62,580 nucleotides of DNA from Prevotella sp. GTDB taxonomy: Bacteria > Bacteroidota > Bacteroidia > Bacteroidales > Bacteroidaceae. A program made the position numbers and the translations under genes. The stretch is taken from assembly GCA_017395215.1 (NCBI GenBank), contig JAFPVW010000079.1, positions 1 through 62,580 of the forward strand, in the 5' to 3' direction. Below, piece by piece: positions 1-9,531 of the stretch. The notes beneath the pieces are model-generated. The model saw only the letters and a program-made list of their open reading frames with translations. It was not told the origin of the DNA and ran no database searches. How positions within the stretch are numbered: position 1 is the first letter of the stretch; the number at the start of each line of letters is the position of its first letter.

Positions 1-12
1 ACCAACGAGACA

Positions 13-2190
13 ATGAAAAGACCGCTATTCTTAACCCTGCTACTGACCGCCATCGTCGCCCTGCCGACAGTGTCAAAGACCACCCGCGCACTCACCGAAA
101 AGGACATGGGTGCCTACCTCTTCACCTACTTCAGCGACCCGACCCACGGGCTGTTTATGGCCATCAGCTACGACGGCTATACGTTTACGGCCGTGAACAA
201 CGGCGAGCCGATCATCGCGGGCGACTCGATAGCCGAGCAGCACGGCATCCGCGACCCGCACATCTACCGGGCGCCCAACGGTAAGTTCTACATCGCCATG
301 ACCGACCTCCACATTTTCGGCAAGCAGAAGGGCATACGCACCTCGCAGTGGGAGCGCCCCGACGAGTTCGGCTGGGGCAACAATCGCGGACTGGTGCTGA
401 TGGCCTCCGACGACCTCATCCACTGGACGCACCACGTGGCGCGCATCGACCGCCTGTTCCCCGACCGCTTCGGGCAGTTGGGCTGCGCCTGGGCACCGCA
501 GACTATTTGGGACCCGCAAGTGGGCAAGCCGATGGTCTACTTCACTATCCGTCAGCAAGCCGGCGGCAACACCAAGCTCTACTACAGCTATGCCGATGAG
601 GCTTTCACAACGCTTGAGACCGAGCCGCAGCTGCTGTTCCAGTGTCCCGACACCACCATCCAGGTGCTCGATGCCGACATCTGCCCCATGCCCGACGGGC
701 GCTACTTCATGTCCTATGTGTACCAGGAGAACCCCGGCGGCATCAAGTATATGATTTCTGACCGCATCAACCACTTCGACGACTACCACGCCGAACAGAT
801 TGATACCGAGAGCGGTGCCTGCGAGGCACCGAACGTCTGGAAGCGCATCGGCGAGAAGAAGTGGGTGCTGATGTACGACGTGTTCAGCATTCATCCCAAC
901 AACTTCGGCTTCGTCGAGACCACCGACTTCAAGACGTTCACGCCCCTGGGCCGTTTCGGCGAGGGTAAGATGAAGTTGACTAACTTCACGTCGCCCAAGC
1001 ACGGCTCGGTCATCCACATCACCAAGGCCGAGGCCAAGCGCTTGGAGCAGTACTGGGCCGGGCAGCAGCGGAAGCCGAAGACCATCCGCAGCGGCGAGCT
1101 GTGGTACGACGACGGCGGGCGCCACATCAATGCCCACGGCGGCGGTGTGCTGAAATACGGCGACACCTACTACTGGTACGGCGAGAACAAGTCGGACTTC
1201 ACCAGCGACGCGCTGGTCGGCGTGATGTGCTACGCCTCGAAGGACCTCGTCAACTGGCGCAACTGCGGCGTGGCGCTGAGCGTCACCGAGCCGGCACCGG
1301 GGCAGGGCAACCGTCAGGGAGCCAGACGGCGCGGCGGTGCCACCACCGACTCCGACATCGAGCGCGGCTGCATCCTTGAGCGCCCGAAGGTAATATATAA
1401 TAAGGTGACGAAGAAGTTCTGCATGTGGTTCCACCTCGAACTGAAGGGTCAGGGCTACAATGCCGCCCGTTACGGCGTGGCCGTCGCCGACCGTCCCGAG
1501 GGTCCCTTCAAGTTCCTCTACTCGCAGCGCGCCAATGCGGGGACGTGGCCCGTCGACTTCGATGCCCAGGCTGTGGCGGTGACCGATACGCTCAACGCCG
1601 CCCATTATAAAGACTGGACACCGGCCTGGCTAAAGGCTATAGCCCAGGGCCTCTACGTGAAGCGCGACTTCGGCACGGGCCAGATGGCGCGCGACATGAC
1701 GCTCTACGTCGACGACGACGGACGGGCCTACCACATCTTCTCGAGCGAGGAGAACCTGACACTCCACATTGCCGAGCTGACCGCCGACTACCTGCACCAC
1801 ACCGGACGCTACGTCCGCGTAGCCCCCGCCGGCCACAACGAGGCGCCCGCCATCTTCAAGCACGACGGCACCTACTGGATGATTACCTCCGGCTGCACGG
1901 GCTGGGAACCCAACGAGGCCCGCATGTTCTCCGCCCCCAGCATCTGGGGACCGTGGACGCAGCACCCCAACCCCTGTCGCGGTCCGCTGGCCGAGAAGAC
2001 CTTTGGCGGTCAGAGCACCTTCATCCTGCCCGTCGACGGCCAGTACATCTTCATGGCCGACATCTGGCGCCCGGGCCATCCCCGCGATGCCCGCTACATC
2101 TGGCTCCCCATCGAGTTTGAGCAGGGCAAGCCCGTTGTCCGCTGGCGCGACGAGTGGCAGCCTACGCTGTCTTCGGCAACTGGTAAGTAA
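13..2190 (+). CDS. Tandem GH43 glycoside hydrolase (arabinogalactan-type)
   Basis: Secreted 725-residue protein with a signal peptide (about residues 1-26) and two five-bladed-propeller GH43-like domains, about 30-335 and 357-700. Domain 1 has the SDPTHG and IRDPHIY motifs, with Asp81 the likely catalytic base. Domain 2 begins INAHGGGVLKYGDTYYWYGE, resembling exo-beta-1,3-galactanase-type GH43 enzymes (subfamily 24 style), which lack the usual base at that site. It probably releases arabinose or galactose from plant arabinogalactan in the periplasm or at the surface; the substrate is inferred. The ATG at 13 directly precedes the signal peptide. No promoter is visible in the 12 bases upstream, so this may be the last gene of an operon. 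Its 3' end overlaps the convergent radical SAM gene by 29 bp. Confidence 0.85.
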   Translation: MKRPLFLTLLLTAIVALPTVSKTTRALTEKDMGAYLFTYFSDPTHGLFMAISYDGYTFTAVNNGEPIIAGDSIAEQHGIRDPHIYRAPNGKFYIAMTDLHIFGKQKGIRTSQWERPDEFGWGNNRGLVLMASDDLIHWTHHVARIDRLFPDRFGQLGCAWAPQTIWDPQVGKPMVYFTIRQQAGGNTKLYYSYADEAFTTLETEPQLLFQCPDTTIQVLDADICPMPDGRYFMSYVYQENPGGIKYMISDRINHFDDYHAEQIDTESGACEAPNVWKRIGEKKWVLMYDVFSIHPNNFGFVETTDFKTFTPLGRFGEGKMKLTNFTSPKHGSVIHITKAEAKRLEQYWAGQQRKPKTIRSGELWYDDGGRHINAHGGGVLKYGDTYYWYGENKSDFTSDALVGVMCYASKDLVNWRNCGVALSVTEPAPGQGNRQGARRRGGATTDSDIERGCILERPKVIYNKVTKKFCMWFHLELKGQGYNAARYGVAVADRPEGPFKFLYSQRANAGTWPVDFDAQAVAVTDTLNAAHYKDWTPAWLKAIAQGLYVKRDFGTGQMARDMTLYVDDDGRAYHIFSSEENLTLHIAELTADYLHHTGRYVRVAPAGHNEAPAIFKHDGTYWMITSGCTGWEPNEARMFSAPSIWGPWTQHPNPCRGPLAEKTFGGQSTFILPVDGQYIFMADIWRPGHPRDARYIWLPIEFEQGKPVVRWRDEWQPTLSSATGK

Positions 2191-2779
2191 ACTCGTCGAA
2201 GTCGGTAAAACCCATCTGTTCGAGTTGGCGGCGACTGCGCAGGCGGTCGCCGTCGCTGTTGTAACCTGGAATCAGGGGCAGGCGGATGGTGACCTTCGGC
2301 TGTAGGCCCTGTTCAGCCAGATAGCCGAGGTTGGCTACGACCTGGGCATTGTCGGCCTGGCAGTAGCTACGGTAGATGTCGGGCGACAGGTCCTTCACGT
2401 CCACGTAGTAGTGGTCCACGTAGGGCACCACCTGCTGCAGCCTGCTGAGCGGCACGTTGAGCGACGTCTCCATATAGATGTTCCACTCCGACGGGCATCG
2501 TCGGCAGAAGTCGGCAATGACGTCGCTGCGCAACAACGGTTCGCCGCCGCCGAAGCAGATGCCGCCACCCGTGGCCTGGAAGTAGAGGTCGTCGACGACC
2601 GTCTGCTGCAGGATTTCCTCCACCGACAGCCGCTGCCACACGCCGTCGGGTCGCAGGCACTGGCTGTTCAGACAGAAGCGGCAGCTGAGCGGACAGCCGT
2701 GGAAGGCCACCAGCGTGGTGACGCCCGTGCCGTCGGTGGTCAGCCGGTGGCGGCAGATGCCTATGAGCGGTACTTTCAT
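2162..2779 (-). CDS. Small radical SAM protein (PflA/NrdG-activase-like)
   Basis: A 205-residue protein. The cluster motif HGCPLSCRFC (CxxxCxxC) binds the 4Fe-4S cluster used to cleave S-adenosylmethionine, and GGGEPL is the SAM-contacting glycine motif. Length and layout resemble activases of glycyl-radical enzymes or of anaerobic ribonucleotide reductase, but no partner enzyme is nearby, so the substrate is unknown. The open frame extends upstream to 2995, but that part is an antisense shadow of the tonB-like gene. The ATG at 2779 gives MKVPLIG and overlaps the upstream stop in an ATGA arrangement, indicating translational coupling. The 3' end overlaps the GH43 gene by 29 bp. Confidence 0.85.
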   Translation of the reverse strand: MKVPLIGICRHRLTTDGTGVTTLVAFHGCPLSCRFCLNSQCLRPDGVWQRLSVEEILQQTVVDDLYFQATGGGICFGGGEPLLRSDVIADFCRRCPSEWNIYMETSLNVPLSRLQQVVPYVDHYYVDVKDLSPDIYRSYCQADNAQVVANLGYLAEQGLQPKVTIRLPLIPGYNSDGDRLRSRRQLEQMGFTDFDEFTYQLPKTA

Positions 2780-3624
2780 TTCAGGCGGAAGGTTACGGGG
2801 ATGGTGTATTTCACGGCCACCGTCACGCCGTTCTGTCGGCCGGGAATCCATTTGGGCATGGCATTGACCACGCGCAGCGCTTCGGCATCGAGCAGCGGGT
2901 CGAGGCTCTTGGCGACCTTCGCCTGGCTGATGCTGCCGTCGCGCTCTACCACGAAGGTCACGATGACGCGGCCCTGAATGCAGCTCTCTTCGCACTCCGG
3001 CGGGTACTGTATGCTGCTCGCCAAATACTCCATCAGCTTCCTGTCACCACCCGGGAACATCGGCATCTGCTCGGCTATGTCGCCAAATACTTTCGTGGTA
3101 TCGGGCGCCATCATCTGCAATTCGGCCATAATGCTGGTGTCTACCCCACCTAACACCTGCTCATCTTCCTCCTGCGTCACGAGCGGAGCCTTCGGGGCAG
3201 GGACGGCTTGCCTTGACTGTTGCTCCTTGACGAAACTGGCCGTGTCGGGCTCTTCGGGCACGGCCACCTTGCCCACTACCATTACGTGCTCTGAGTCGCA
3301 TCTGGCTTCCGACTCGTGATAATCCACGTCGCCCCTCAACGCTTCGGGTTTCTCGGTGACGGCCTTCGTGCCTGCGGAGGTGCAGGCCGACAGCAGACCG
3401 ACCGACACGCCAATCAGCGACACCGCCCGGCCTAACTGCCGCCTCAGTCCGAGCTGCCGTTCCAGATAGCGCACCTCGGCCTCGCAGGCGGGACAGGTGC
3501 CGAGGCACGGCCCCTCGTAGTGGCACTCGCGCGGTTCATACTTAATGTCGTTGGCCTCGGCTATTTGCTTGCGGATGGCCTTCAGCGTCTTGCAAGTTGA
3601 TTTTCCTTTTACCATAGTCTTCAT
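2776..3624 (-). CDS. TonB-family energy-transducer-like protein with Cys-rich N-terminus
   Basis: 282 residues. The C-terminal ~90 residues form a TonB C-terminal domain (FPGG..LMEYL..SIQYPPE...GRVIVTFVVERDGSI...LDAEALRVVNAMPKWIPGRQNG). A short hydrophobic segment at about 65-80 (AVSLIGVSVGLLSACTS) anchors it or may act as a lipobox. The N-terminal ~60 residues before it hold several cysteines (ECHYEGPCLGTCPACEAE), which could bind metal. TonB proteins pass inner-membrane energy to outer-membrane transporters, but no ExbB/ExbD or transporter is near, so it may be an accessory homologue. ATG at 3624; a second ATG at 3615 is possible. A TAACTTTG promoter lies just upstream, and it is coupled to the radical SAM gene. 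Confidence 0.8.
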   Translation of the reverse strand: MKTMVKGKSTCKTLKAIRKQIAEANDIKYEPRECHYEGPCLGTCPACEAEVRYLERQLGLRRQLGRAVSLIGVSVGLLSACTSAGTKAVTEKPEALRGDVDYHESEARCDSEHVMVVGKVAVPEEPDTASFVKEQQSRQAVPAPKAPLVTQEEDEQVLGGVDTSIMAELQMMAPDTTKVFGDIAEQMPMFPGGDRKLMEYLASSIQYPPECEESCIQGRVIVTFVVERDGSISQAKVAKSLDPLLDAEALRVVNAMPKWIPGRQNGVTVAVKYTIPVTFRLK

Positions 3625-3646
3625 TGCTTTTATAGGTTTCTGCCTG

Positions 3647-3654
3647 CAAAGTTA
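3647..3654 (-). promoter_or_regulatory. Promoter -7 box for the tonB-like/radical SAM operon
   Basis: Reads TAACTTTG on the minus strand, matching the Bacteroidetes TAnnTTTG box. A TTG -33 element lies at 3675-3677 with a 20-nt spacer. The start codon is 22 nt downstream. Confidence 0.7.
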
Positions 3655-3778
3655 GGAAAAAACTACGCATCGCGCAATACCCTGACCGCCCTTGACACGC
3701 ATGTAAATGGCTACATGCCTGAAACACAGAAAGATACGCTAACGCCTACGCGCTGCTTTGACACATCAGATAAGATGA

Positions 3779-4609
3779 TTACTGCGTGCGGCGCGCCTTG
3801 ACCATACACCAAACGCCGATGACGACAAACGGGATGGAGAGAATCTGTCCCATGTCGATGGGCAGTGAGGCCTCGAAAGCCTCTTGAATCTCCTTCGTGT
3901 ACTCTATGAGGAAGCGGAAGGCGAAGATATAGGTCAGGCACAGGCCGAAATACCAGCCGGTGCCGATCTTCTGTGGCCACTTCTTGTGCAGTGCCCACAT
4001 CAGGACGAAGAGCAGGGCGTAGGCGATGGCCTCGTAGAGCTGGCTGGGATGGCGTGGCAACTGGTCGACCTTCTCGAAGATGAACGCCCATGACACATCT
4101 GTCGGCTTGCCGATAATCTCGCTGTTCATCAGGTTGCCCAGTCGGATGAAGCATGCGGTGGTGCCTGTGGCAATGGCAATGTTGTCGAGTACCGTCCACA
4201 GGCTCAGTTTCGTTCGCTTGCAGTAGAGCCATAAGGCGAACATCAGTCCTGCCGTGCCGCCGTGGGAGGCCAGTCCGGCGTAGCCGGTCATCTTCCAGCC
4301 GCCGTCGGGCAGGAAGTGGATGGGCAGCAGCATCTCGACGAAACCCTTGAACGAAGTGAGGAAATAGTCGGGCTGGTAGAAGATGCAGTGGCCCAGGCGT
4401 GCGCCGATGAGGATGCCTATGAAGCAGTAGAAGAACAGCGGGTCGAACAGCTCGTCCTTGATTTTCTGTTCCTTGTAGAGCCTCTTAACTACGAAGTAGG
4501 CTATGGCCAGTCCGAAGAGCCAGCACAGTGAGTACCAGCGGAAGGAGTACGAGCCGATGCTGAACGCCTCTAACGACGGGTTCCAGAGGGTGTAAAGTAG
4601 TGTGTTCAT
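3779..4609 (-). CDS. lgt: Prolipoprotein diacylglyceryl transferase
   Basis: Transfers diacylglycerol from phosphatidylglycerol to the lipobox Cys of prolipoproteins in the inner membrane, the first step of lipoprotein maturation. The 276-residue polytopic protein has the key family motifs: ASHGGTAG with the catalytic-region His, [13 protein letters not shown] with the signature Arg and Glu, and RFLIEYTKE near the C-terminus. Length is normal. It starts 20 nt after the GH30 stop and has no promoter of its own, so it is probably the last gene of the suf-rnhB-GH35-GH30 run. Lipoproteins that would need it are encoded nearby (DUF4923, thioredoxin-like, CxxC lipoprotein). Confidence 0.95.
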   Translation of the reverse strand: MNTLLYTLWNPSLEAFSIGSYSFRWYSLCWLFGLAIAYFVVKRLYKEQKIKDELFDPLFFYCFIGILIGARLGHCIFYQPDYFLTSFKGFVEMLLPIHFLPDGGWKMTGYAGLASHGGTAGLMFALWLYCKRTKLSLWTVLDNIAIATGTTACFIRLGNLMNSEIIGKPTDVSWAFIFEKVDQLPRHPSQLYEAIAYALLFVLMWALHKKWPQKIGTGWYFGLCLTYIFAFRFLIEYTKEIQEAFEASLPIDMGQILSIPFVVIGVWCMVKARRTQ

Positions 4610-4629
4610 TGTTTAATGTGTTCTTTTCG

Positions 4630-7101
4630 TCATTTGATATATTTCTTGCCGTTAATGATATAGATGCCTTTGCCAAGGCTGCCTGAGGCGACGCGGCGCC
4701 CGGAGAGGTCGTAGACATCGGGGCGCGGCAGTGCTGCGGGGTCGTTGCTCAATTGGCCAATGCCATCGGCAGTCTGTGCCTTCCCCAGCGGGAAGAGCAT
4801 CCACTGGCGGTGTGTGGGCGTGGTGTTGCCGTCCAGATAATGCCAGATGGTGACCGTCGTACCAGCGTTTGATGACGCATTTGTAAGGTCAAAGCCGTGG
4901 GAGCGGCCGCGACTGGCCAGGATCTTGAAGTAGGGATAGTCAACTTTGTCGATGTAGAAAGTCTGCTCGCTGGCCGTTGCCGTCTGTGCCGTGAGCGACG
5001 AGCTGCCGTTGGCGCGGTGAGCCGTCAGCCGCAGTCCGAGGGCGTTCTGTAGGCCATAGGTGCCATTGCCCTCGTCGGTCAGTCTCCAGCGTTGCGACTT
5101 GCCGTAGTCCGTATCTTCTATTGTCACCTTGCTGCCTTTGGCCGAAAGTGCACGCATAGTCTCCTGGCGCGGCACGATAAGATACTCACAGCCGTCGGCC
5201 AGCAGTTCCGTGGGTTCGGTGTAGGCCGAGCGGAGCGGTATGATCAGTGTCGTGATGCTCTGTGAGGGCAGCTTCAGGGTGAGTGTGCTGCCGTCGATTG
5301 CAACGCTGCTGAGTGCGCTGGCGAGGTTCTCGCTGGCCGAGGTGCGATAGGCACGGATGCTGCTGCGCTCGGGCATTTCCTCGAACAGCGACAGGTCGAT
5401 GATATGTGCGGCGGTGGCACCTTCGTTCAGGGCCACCAGCACAAGCGTGTCGCGGGCAACATTGACGGCTGCCAGCGACTGCGGACAGAGCGAGGTGACG
5501 ATGTCGTAACCGCGGAGGATGAAGCGTGAGCACTGCTGGCGCACGTAGAAGTTCTTCACCTTCGAATAGGTCTGGTTGGCAAAGCTGCCGCGGATGGTGC
5601 ACCACTGGTCGTTGGCCTCCTCCATGTACTGCCAGTCAATCCAGGCCTCGGGCTGAATGTAGCGCATGTCGTCGAAGAGGCGCTGCGCCATGGCGAGGTT
5701 GCCGCCGATGCCGTTGCCGCCCGAGCCGGTCTCGCTCATCCACAGGTCCTTGCCCGTCTGGTGGGCCAGCTGGGCACAGCGGGCACGGTCGACGTTGTTG
5801 CCCGAATAGGTGTGGGTGTTCCACTGTCCCACCAATTTGTCAGCACCAGCCGAGATGAAGCGCTTGAAGCCCTCGACAGCCAGTCCGACGTTAGTCTCGT
5901 CGGCCACTGAGATGACGGTGCTCAGGCCCGACTCGCGCAAGATGGGAGCCAGCACGCGCACGAACTTTATTTGCGACTCGTAGTCGAAGTGGCAGCCCTC
6001 CTGCGGACCGTTGGCATACCAGAAGCCTGTGACCGACTCATTGAACGGCTCCAGCGTCTTGAACTCGATGCCGTACTCGTCCTTGTAGTGCTTGCACACG
6101 TCCACCAGATAGTGGGCAAACTCCTCGTAGTACTCGGGCCGCAGGTTATCCTTGCCGCCGTCCACGTTGCCGCTGACGCATCCGCTGTAGGTCATGTAGT
6201 AGGGACAGGAGTTGCTGAACGCCTCGAACACGGCGTCGGGGCGCTTCTCCTTGATCTTGAGCAATATCTTGCGCTGGGCAGCATCGCGCTCCCAGTGGTA
6301 CACGTCGCCGCTGAAGTCCTTGAAGCCCTCCATCTCGGCGCGCAAGCCCTTGCCGCGCCCCATGTGGTGCTGGTCGCAGTGGCGGTTCTCGGGGTCGTCG
6401 CCACCGCCGATGTTGTAGCGGAAGTGACTGTAGTTCAGTCCGGTAGGGCTAACCAGCCAGCTGATAATCTCGTCAATCTTCTTGTCCGACCACTTGCCAC
6501 ACTGGCCAGCCCACCAGCAGAGCGACACGCCCCAGCCGTCGAAATGCTGGCGTACCACCTGCGGACTTACCATGTAGCGGGCGGTGTCGGCAGGCGGTGT
6601 CTGTCGGACATTGTCGCTGAAGTACCACTGGTGCTTCAGGTCGTTTCCCTCCTTGTTGGTATACACCTTCTGGTGGCCGTCATTGCTGTCGGTACCCAAG
6701 TACTTGTCGTTAGCCTTGCAGCGCAGTTTCACATACTTGCTCATGGCCGGCTCGATGGCCCATTTGGCATCGTCGGCTGACGGGTCGGTGGTAAACGTAG
6801 AGTTCCACTGGCCCGTCAGCGACAGGTATCGCTGCTGTCCCTCCACCTGAATAGTGTAATAGCCCTGTCCAACGGGCACAAAGGTGAGCTTCTGCGGGTT
6901 ACTCTTCGTGGGCGACTCTATCCATCCGCCGTCGTCGGTACCCCTCTCCAGGTGGTTGCCGCTGCTGTGCATCAGATACAAGGTCGTGGCCTCGCTGAAA
7001 CTCGTCTGGCCGCTGATGATGCCACACGCCATACACGCCACTGCGACCAGCAAAAGCCGGAGGAACGTATGTTCAAACTGTTTCAAGACACGTATTCTCA
7101 T
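4630..7101 (-). CDS. GH30 endo-glycanase (galactanase-like) with T9SS-type tail
   Basis: 823 residues: N-terminal hydrophobic signal (about 10-31), a ricin-like or beta-trefoil segment (35-160), a GH30 TIM barrel plus beta-side domain (175-640), a second trefoil-like region (645-790), and a C-terminal tail DVYDLSGRRV...KGIYIINGKK typical of type IX secretion cargo in Prevotella. The acid/base is Glu355 (EPFNE) and the nucleophile Glu457 (WMSETGSG). The FDGWGVSLCWWA entry resembles endo-beta-1,6-galactanases of GH30, which fits the adjacent GH35; a xylanase or glucanase role cannot be excluded. The start codon directly follows the GH35 stop (TAAATG), so the two are translationally linked. Confidence 0.88.
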   Translation of the reverse strand: MRIRVLKQFEHTFLRLLLVAVACMACGIISGQTSFSEATTLYLMHSSGNHLERGTDDGGWIESPTKSNPQKLTFVPVGQGYYTIQVEGQQRYLSLTGQWNSTFTTDPSADDAKWAIEPAMSKYVKLRCKANDKYLGTDSNDGHQKVYTNKEGNDLKHQWYFSDNVRQTPPADTARYMVSPQVVRQHFDGWGVSLCWWAGQCGKWSDKKIDEIISWLVSPTGLNYSHFRYNIGGGDDPENRHCDQHHMGRGKGLRAEMEGFKDFSGDVYHWERDAAQRKILLKIKEKRPDAVFEAFSNSCPYYMTYSGCVSGNVDGGKDNLRPEYYEEFAHYLVDVCKHYKDEYGIEFKTLEPFNESVTGFWYANGPQEGCHFDYESQIKFVRVLAPILRESGLSTVISVADETNVGLAVEGFKRFISAGADKLVGQWNTHTYSGNNVDRARCAQLAHQTGKDLWMSETGSGGNGIGGNLAMAQRLFDDMRYIQPEAWIDWQYMEEANDQWCTIRGSFANQTYSKVKNFYVRQQCSRFILRGYDIVTSLCPQSLAAVNVARDTLVLVALNEGATAAHIIDLSLFEEMPERSSIRAYRTSASENLASALSSVAIDGSTLTLKLPSQSITTLIIPLRSAYTEPTELLADGCEYLIVPRQETMRALSAKGSKVTIEDTDYGKSQRWRLTDEGNGTYGLQNALGLRLTAHRANGSSSLTAQTATASEQTFYIDKVDYPYFKILASRGRSHGFDLTNASSNAGTTVTIWHYLDGNTTPTHRQWMLFPLGKAQTADGIGQLSNDPAALPRPDVYDLSGRRVASGSLGKGIYIINGKKYIK

Positions 7102-9513
7102 TTATTGCAGGATAAAAATGCGGAAGTTCTTCACCGAGCCGGGAGCGCCCTGCTCAGCGCGCGGCAGGTACTCCAAGGCGCTGACGGTCTGCACCGAGCC
7201 GAGGTCGATGACCAGCAGGTGGGGAGTCTGAGCCGACTTCTCCGTCTGCCAGTAGGTAGACTCCTGCAGGTCGAAGACCTTGTCGCCTAAGTGGTTGCCG
7301 TTTTCCTCCTCAGAGTTGGCGTACTTTGTCTTCCATGGCTCGCGGCTCAAGCGCTTGCCGTCCTGACCTTGCAGATAGAGCTCGGCAATGGCGGCGCGGT
7401 CGCCATCCTTCTGGGTGCTGAGGCACTCTATGGCTAAGAAGCGACCCTTCTGCGGGGCGTTGAACTTGATGGTCTGCCAGCCGTTGCCAGCCTTGAAGGC
7501 TCCAGTGGCGACGGGGGTGGCTGAGTTGAGGTCGGGCTTGTCACCGATGTTGTTGTGCTTGTTCGACTTCTCCAACTGCAGCTTGTTCAGTTCAGGCTCG
7601 GCCTGGCCCCAGACGACGGCCTCCTTCGGACCGACGATGTCAAGCACGATGATTTCGTTCTTGCCCTTCTTCAGCCAGCAGCCGGGGACGTAGAGCGTCT
7701 GCTGCGGACCTATCGACCAGATGCGGCCCATGGCGTGGCCGTTCACGTAGACCTGACCCTTGCCCCATGTCTCGAAGTTCAGGAACGTGTCGCCTACCTT
7801 CTTCAGCGTGAAGTAGCCACGGTGGTAACCGGGCTTCATAATGTCGCTGAGCTTCTTCGACCCCTCATAGCCCTGTGTAAAGGCGAGTGCAGGAACGCTC
7901 CCTTTCACCTTGCCGGCAGCTACCTGGTCGTTGACGCCTTTCACCATGTCAAGTGTCTTCACTGCTGTCTCGTAGTCATCGGGAATGGCTACATTCATCC
8001 AGTTCTTTGGCGTCAGCACCATCTCAATGTCGTCTTTCTCCGTTGTCAGCGTGACGTTGCCTACGATGCCCTTGAAGTCCTTGATGGCACGGCCGAAGTT
8101 GATGCGCCCCATGCCTTCGACGATGATAATCAGTTCGGCGCCTTTCTTCACGGCAGGGATGGTGAGCGACTTCTCGTTCTTCACGCGGTCAATCTTACCA
8201 ATATATTTGTTGTCGATAAACACCTGGGCGAAGTCGTGGAATTCGCCGGTGAGCACGCTCTGCGAAGTAATCTCGGGCAGGCGGGTTGAGTACATCATCG
8301 TGCCCCAGCCCATATCCATCTCCTCGAAGGTCTTGGGTGCACCATTGACGGGCTTGGTCATGGCGGCCATGAAGGGCGCGAACTCCTTCAACTCAAACTT
8401 CGGAACGGTGATGATGGGCATCGGGGCCTTGGGCACATTGGGCATCTTCTTGCCATCGTTGTATTTCTCCATCATCTTGCGCAGTTCCCAGAATTTCGGG
8501 GTGGCCAGACCATATTCGTTGATGGGGGCATCGTAGTCATAGGAGGTGACGTCGGGGGCAAAGCCGGGGCTGTTGGCGCCGGCCCAATGGCCGAACGAGG
8601 TGCCGCCGTGGGTCATGTAGAGCGAGAAACTGATGCCCTTCGACAGCATTTCATCCATACCCTCTACCATGTCCTTGGCCGGGCGCGTCTCGTGACGGGC
8701 GCCCCACTTGTCGAACCAGCCGCTCCAGAACTCAGAGCACATCTTCGGGGCATTGGGGCGCAGCTCGCCGAGGCGGCGGAATTGCTGGTCGATGTTGGCA
8801 CCTGTGCCGAAGTTCATGGTCCACGTCAGGTCGTCCAAACCGTTCTTCTCGAAGTTGCTGGACCAGTCGCACTGAAAGAGCGACAGCTCCTTGCCATAGA
8901 TGCTGCGCAGACAGTCGCGAATCTCGCTGACGTAAGGTTTGTCCTCGCCATACGAGCCGTATTCGTTCTCCACCTGAATCATGATGATGGGACCGCCGTT
9001 CTGGATGGTCAGCGGCTTCAGCTGCTCGCCCACCTTCTCCTCGAATATCTTCACGCGCTCCATAAAATAAGGATCACGCTCGCGCAGGCGAATATCCTTT
9101 TTCTTTAAGAGCCACCAGGGCAGACCGCCCATCTCCCACTCGGCGCAGACGTAGGGACCGGGGCGCACGATGACGTAGAGGCCGTTCTTCTGAGCCAGCC
9201 GGCAGAACTCTGCCACATCGTTGTTGCCCGTGAAGTCGAACTGTCCCTCACGCTGCTCATGGATGTTCCAGAAGATGTAGATGCACACGGCGTTCATGCC
9301 AAGCGCCTTGCACATCTTGATGCGGTGCTCCCAGTAGGGGCGCGGAATACGCGGGTAGTGTACTTCGGCTGCCTTCACGATGAAGGGCTGGCCGTTCAGG
9401 AGGAATGTCTTGTCGCCCGTGGTGAACGTTCCGGGCTTTTGTGCGGCAAAGCCTGTGGCGGGCATCAAGGTCATCAATGCCGCCAAGGCCAATTGTTTTA
9501 GGATATTGGTCAT
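7102..9513 (-). CDS. GH35 beta-galactosidase with C-terminal discoidin-like domain
   Basis: 803 residues with a signal peptide (1-24). The GH35 barrel covers about 28-350: IYIFWNIHEQREGQFDF, the acid/base Glu184 in VENEYGSYG, and the nucleophile Glu261 in MCSEFWSGWFD. Galactose-binding beta-sandwich domains follow, and an F5/8 type C-like domain occupies about 660-803 (LVIDLGSVQTVSALEYLPRAEQGAPGSVKNFRIFI). It removes terminal beta-galactose, probably from arabinogalactan side chains together with the GH30 enzyme. It lies 18 nt after the DUF4923 gene with no promoter between. Confidence 0.93.
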   Translation of the reverse strand: MTNILKQLALAALMTLMPATGFAAQKPGTFTTGDKTFLLNGQPFIVKAAEVHYPRIPRPYWEHRIKMCKALGMNAVCIYIFWNIHEQREGQFDFTGNNDVAEFCRLAQKNGLYVIVRPGPYVCAEWEMGGLPWWLLKKKDIRLRERDPYFMERVKIFEEKVGEQLKPLTIQNGGPIIMIQVENEYGSYGEDKPYVSEIRDCLRSIYGKELSLFQCDWSSNFEKNGLDDLTWTMNFGTGANIDQQFRRLGELRPNAPKMCSEFWSGWFDKWGARHETRPAKDMVEGMDEMLSKGISFSLYMTHGGTSFGHWAGANSPGFAPDVTSYDYDAPINEYGLATPKFWELRKMMEKYNDGKKMPNVPKAPMPIITVPKFELKEFAPFMAAMTKPVNGAPKTFEEMDMGWGTMMYSTRLPEITSQSVLTGEFHDFAQVFIDNKYIGKIDRVKNEKSLTIPAVKKGAELIIIVEGMGRINFGRAIKDFKGIVGNVTLTTEKDDIEMVLTPKNWMNVAIPDDYETAVKTLDMVKGVNDQVAAGKVKGSVPALAFTQGYEGSKKLSDIMKPGYHRGYFTLKKVGDTFLNFETWGKGQVYVNGHAMGRIWSIGPQQTLYVPGCWLKKGKNEIIVLDIVGPKEAVVWGQAEPELNKLQLEKSNKHNNIGDKPDLNSATPVATGAFKAGNGWQTIKFNAPQKGRFLAIECLSTQKDGDRAAIAELYLQGQDGKRLSREPWKTKYANSEEENGNHLGDKVFDLQESTYWQTEKSAQTPHLLVIDLGSVQTVSALEYLPRAEQGAPGSVKNFRIFILQ

Positions 9514-9531
9514 AGTAGTATGTTTTTTAGG

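Noticed and set aside
73-1605. Long minus-strand open frame opposite the GH43 gene
   Set aside because: No motif or signal peptide, poorly ordered Val/Gly/Arg-rich composition; shadow of a high-GC gene.
3655-3778. Terminator or small RNA between lgt and the tonB-like gene
   Set aside because: A 7-bp GCATGTA/TACATGC hairpin exists but lacks a T-run and other support.
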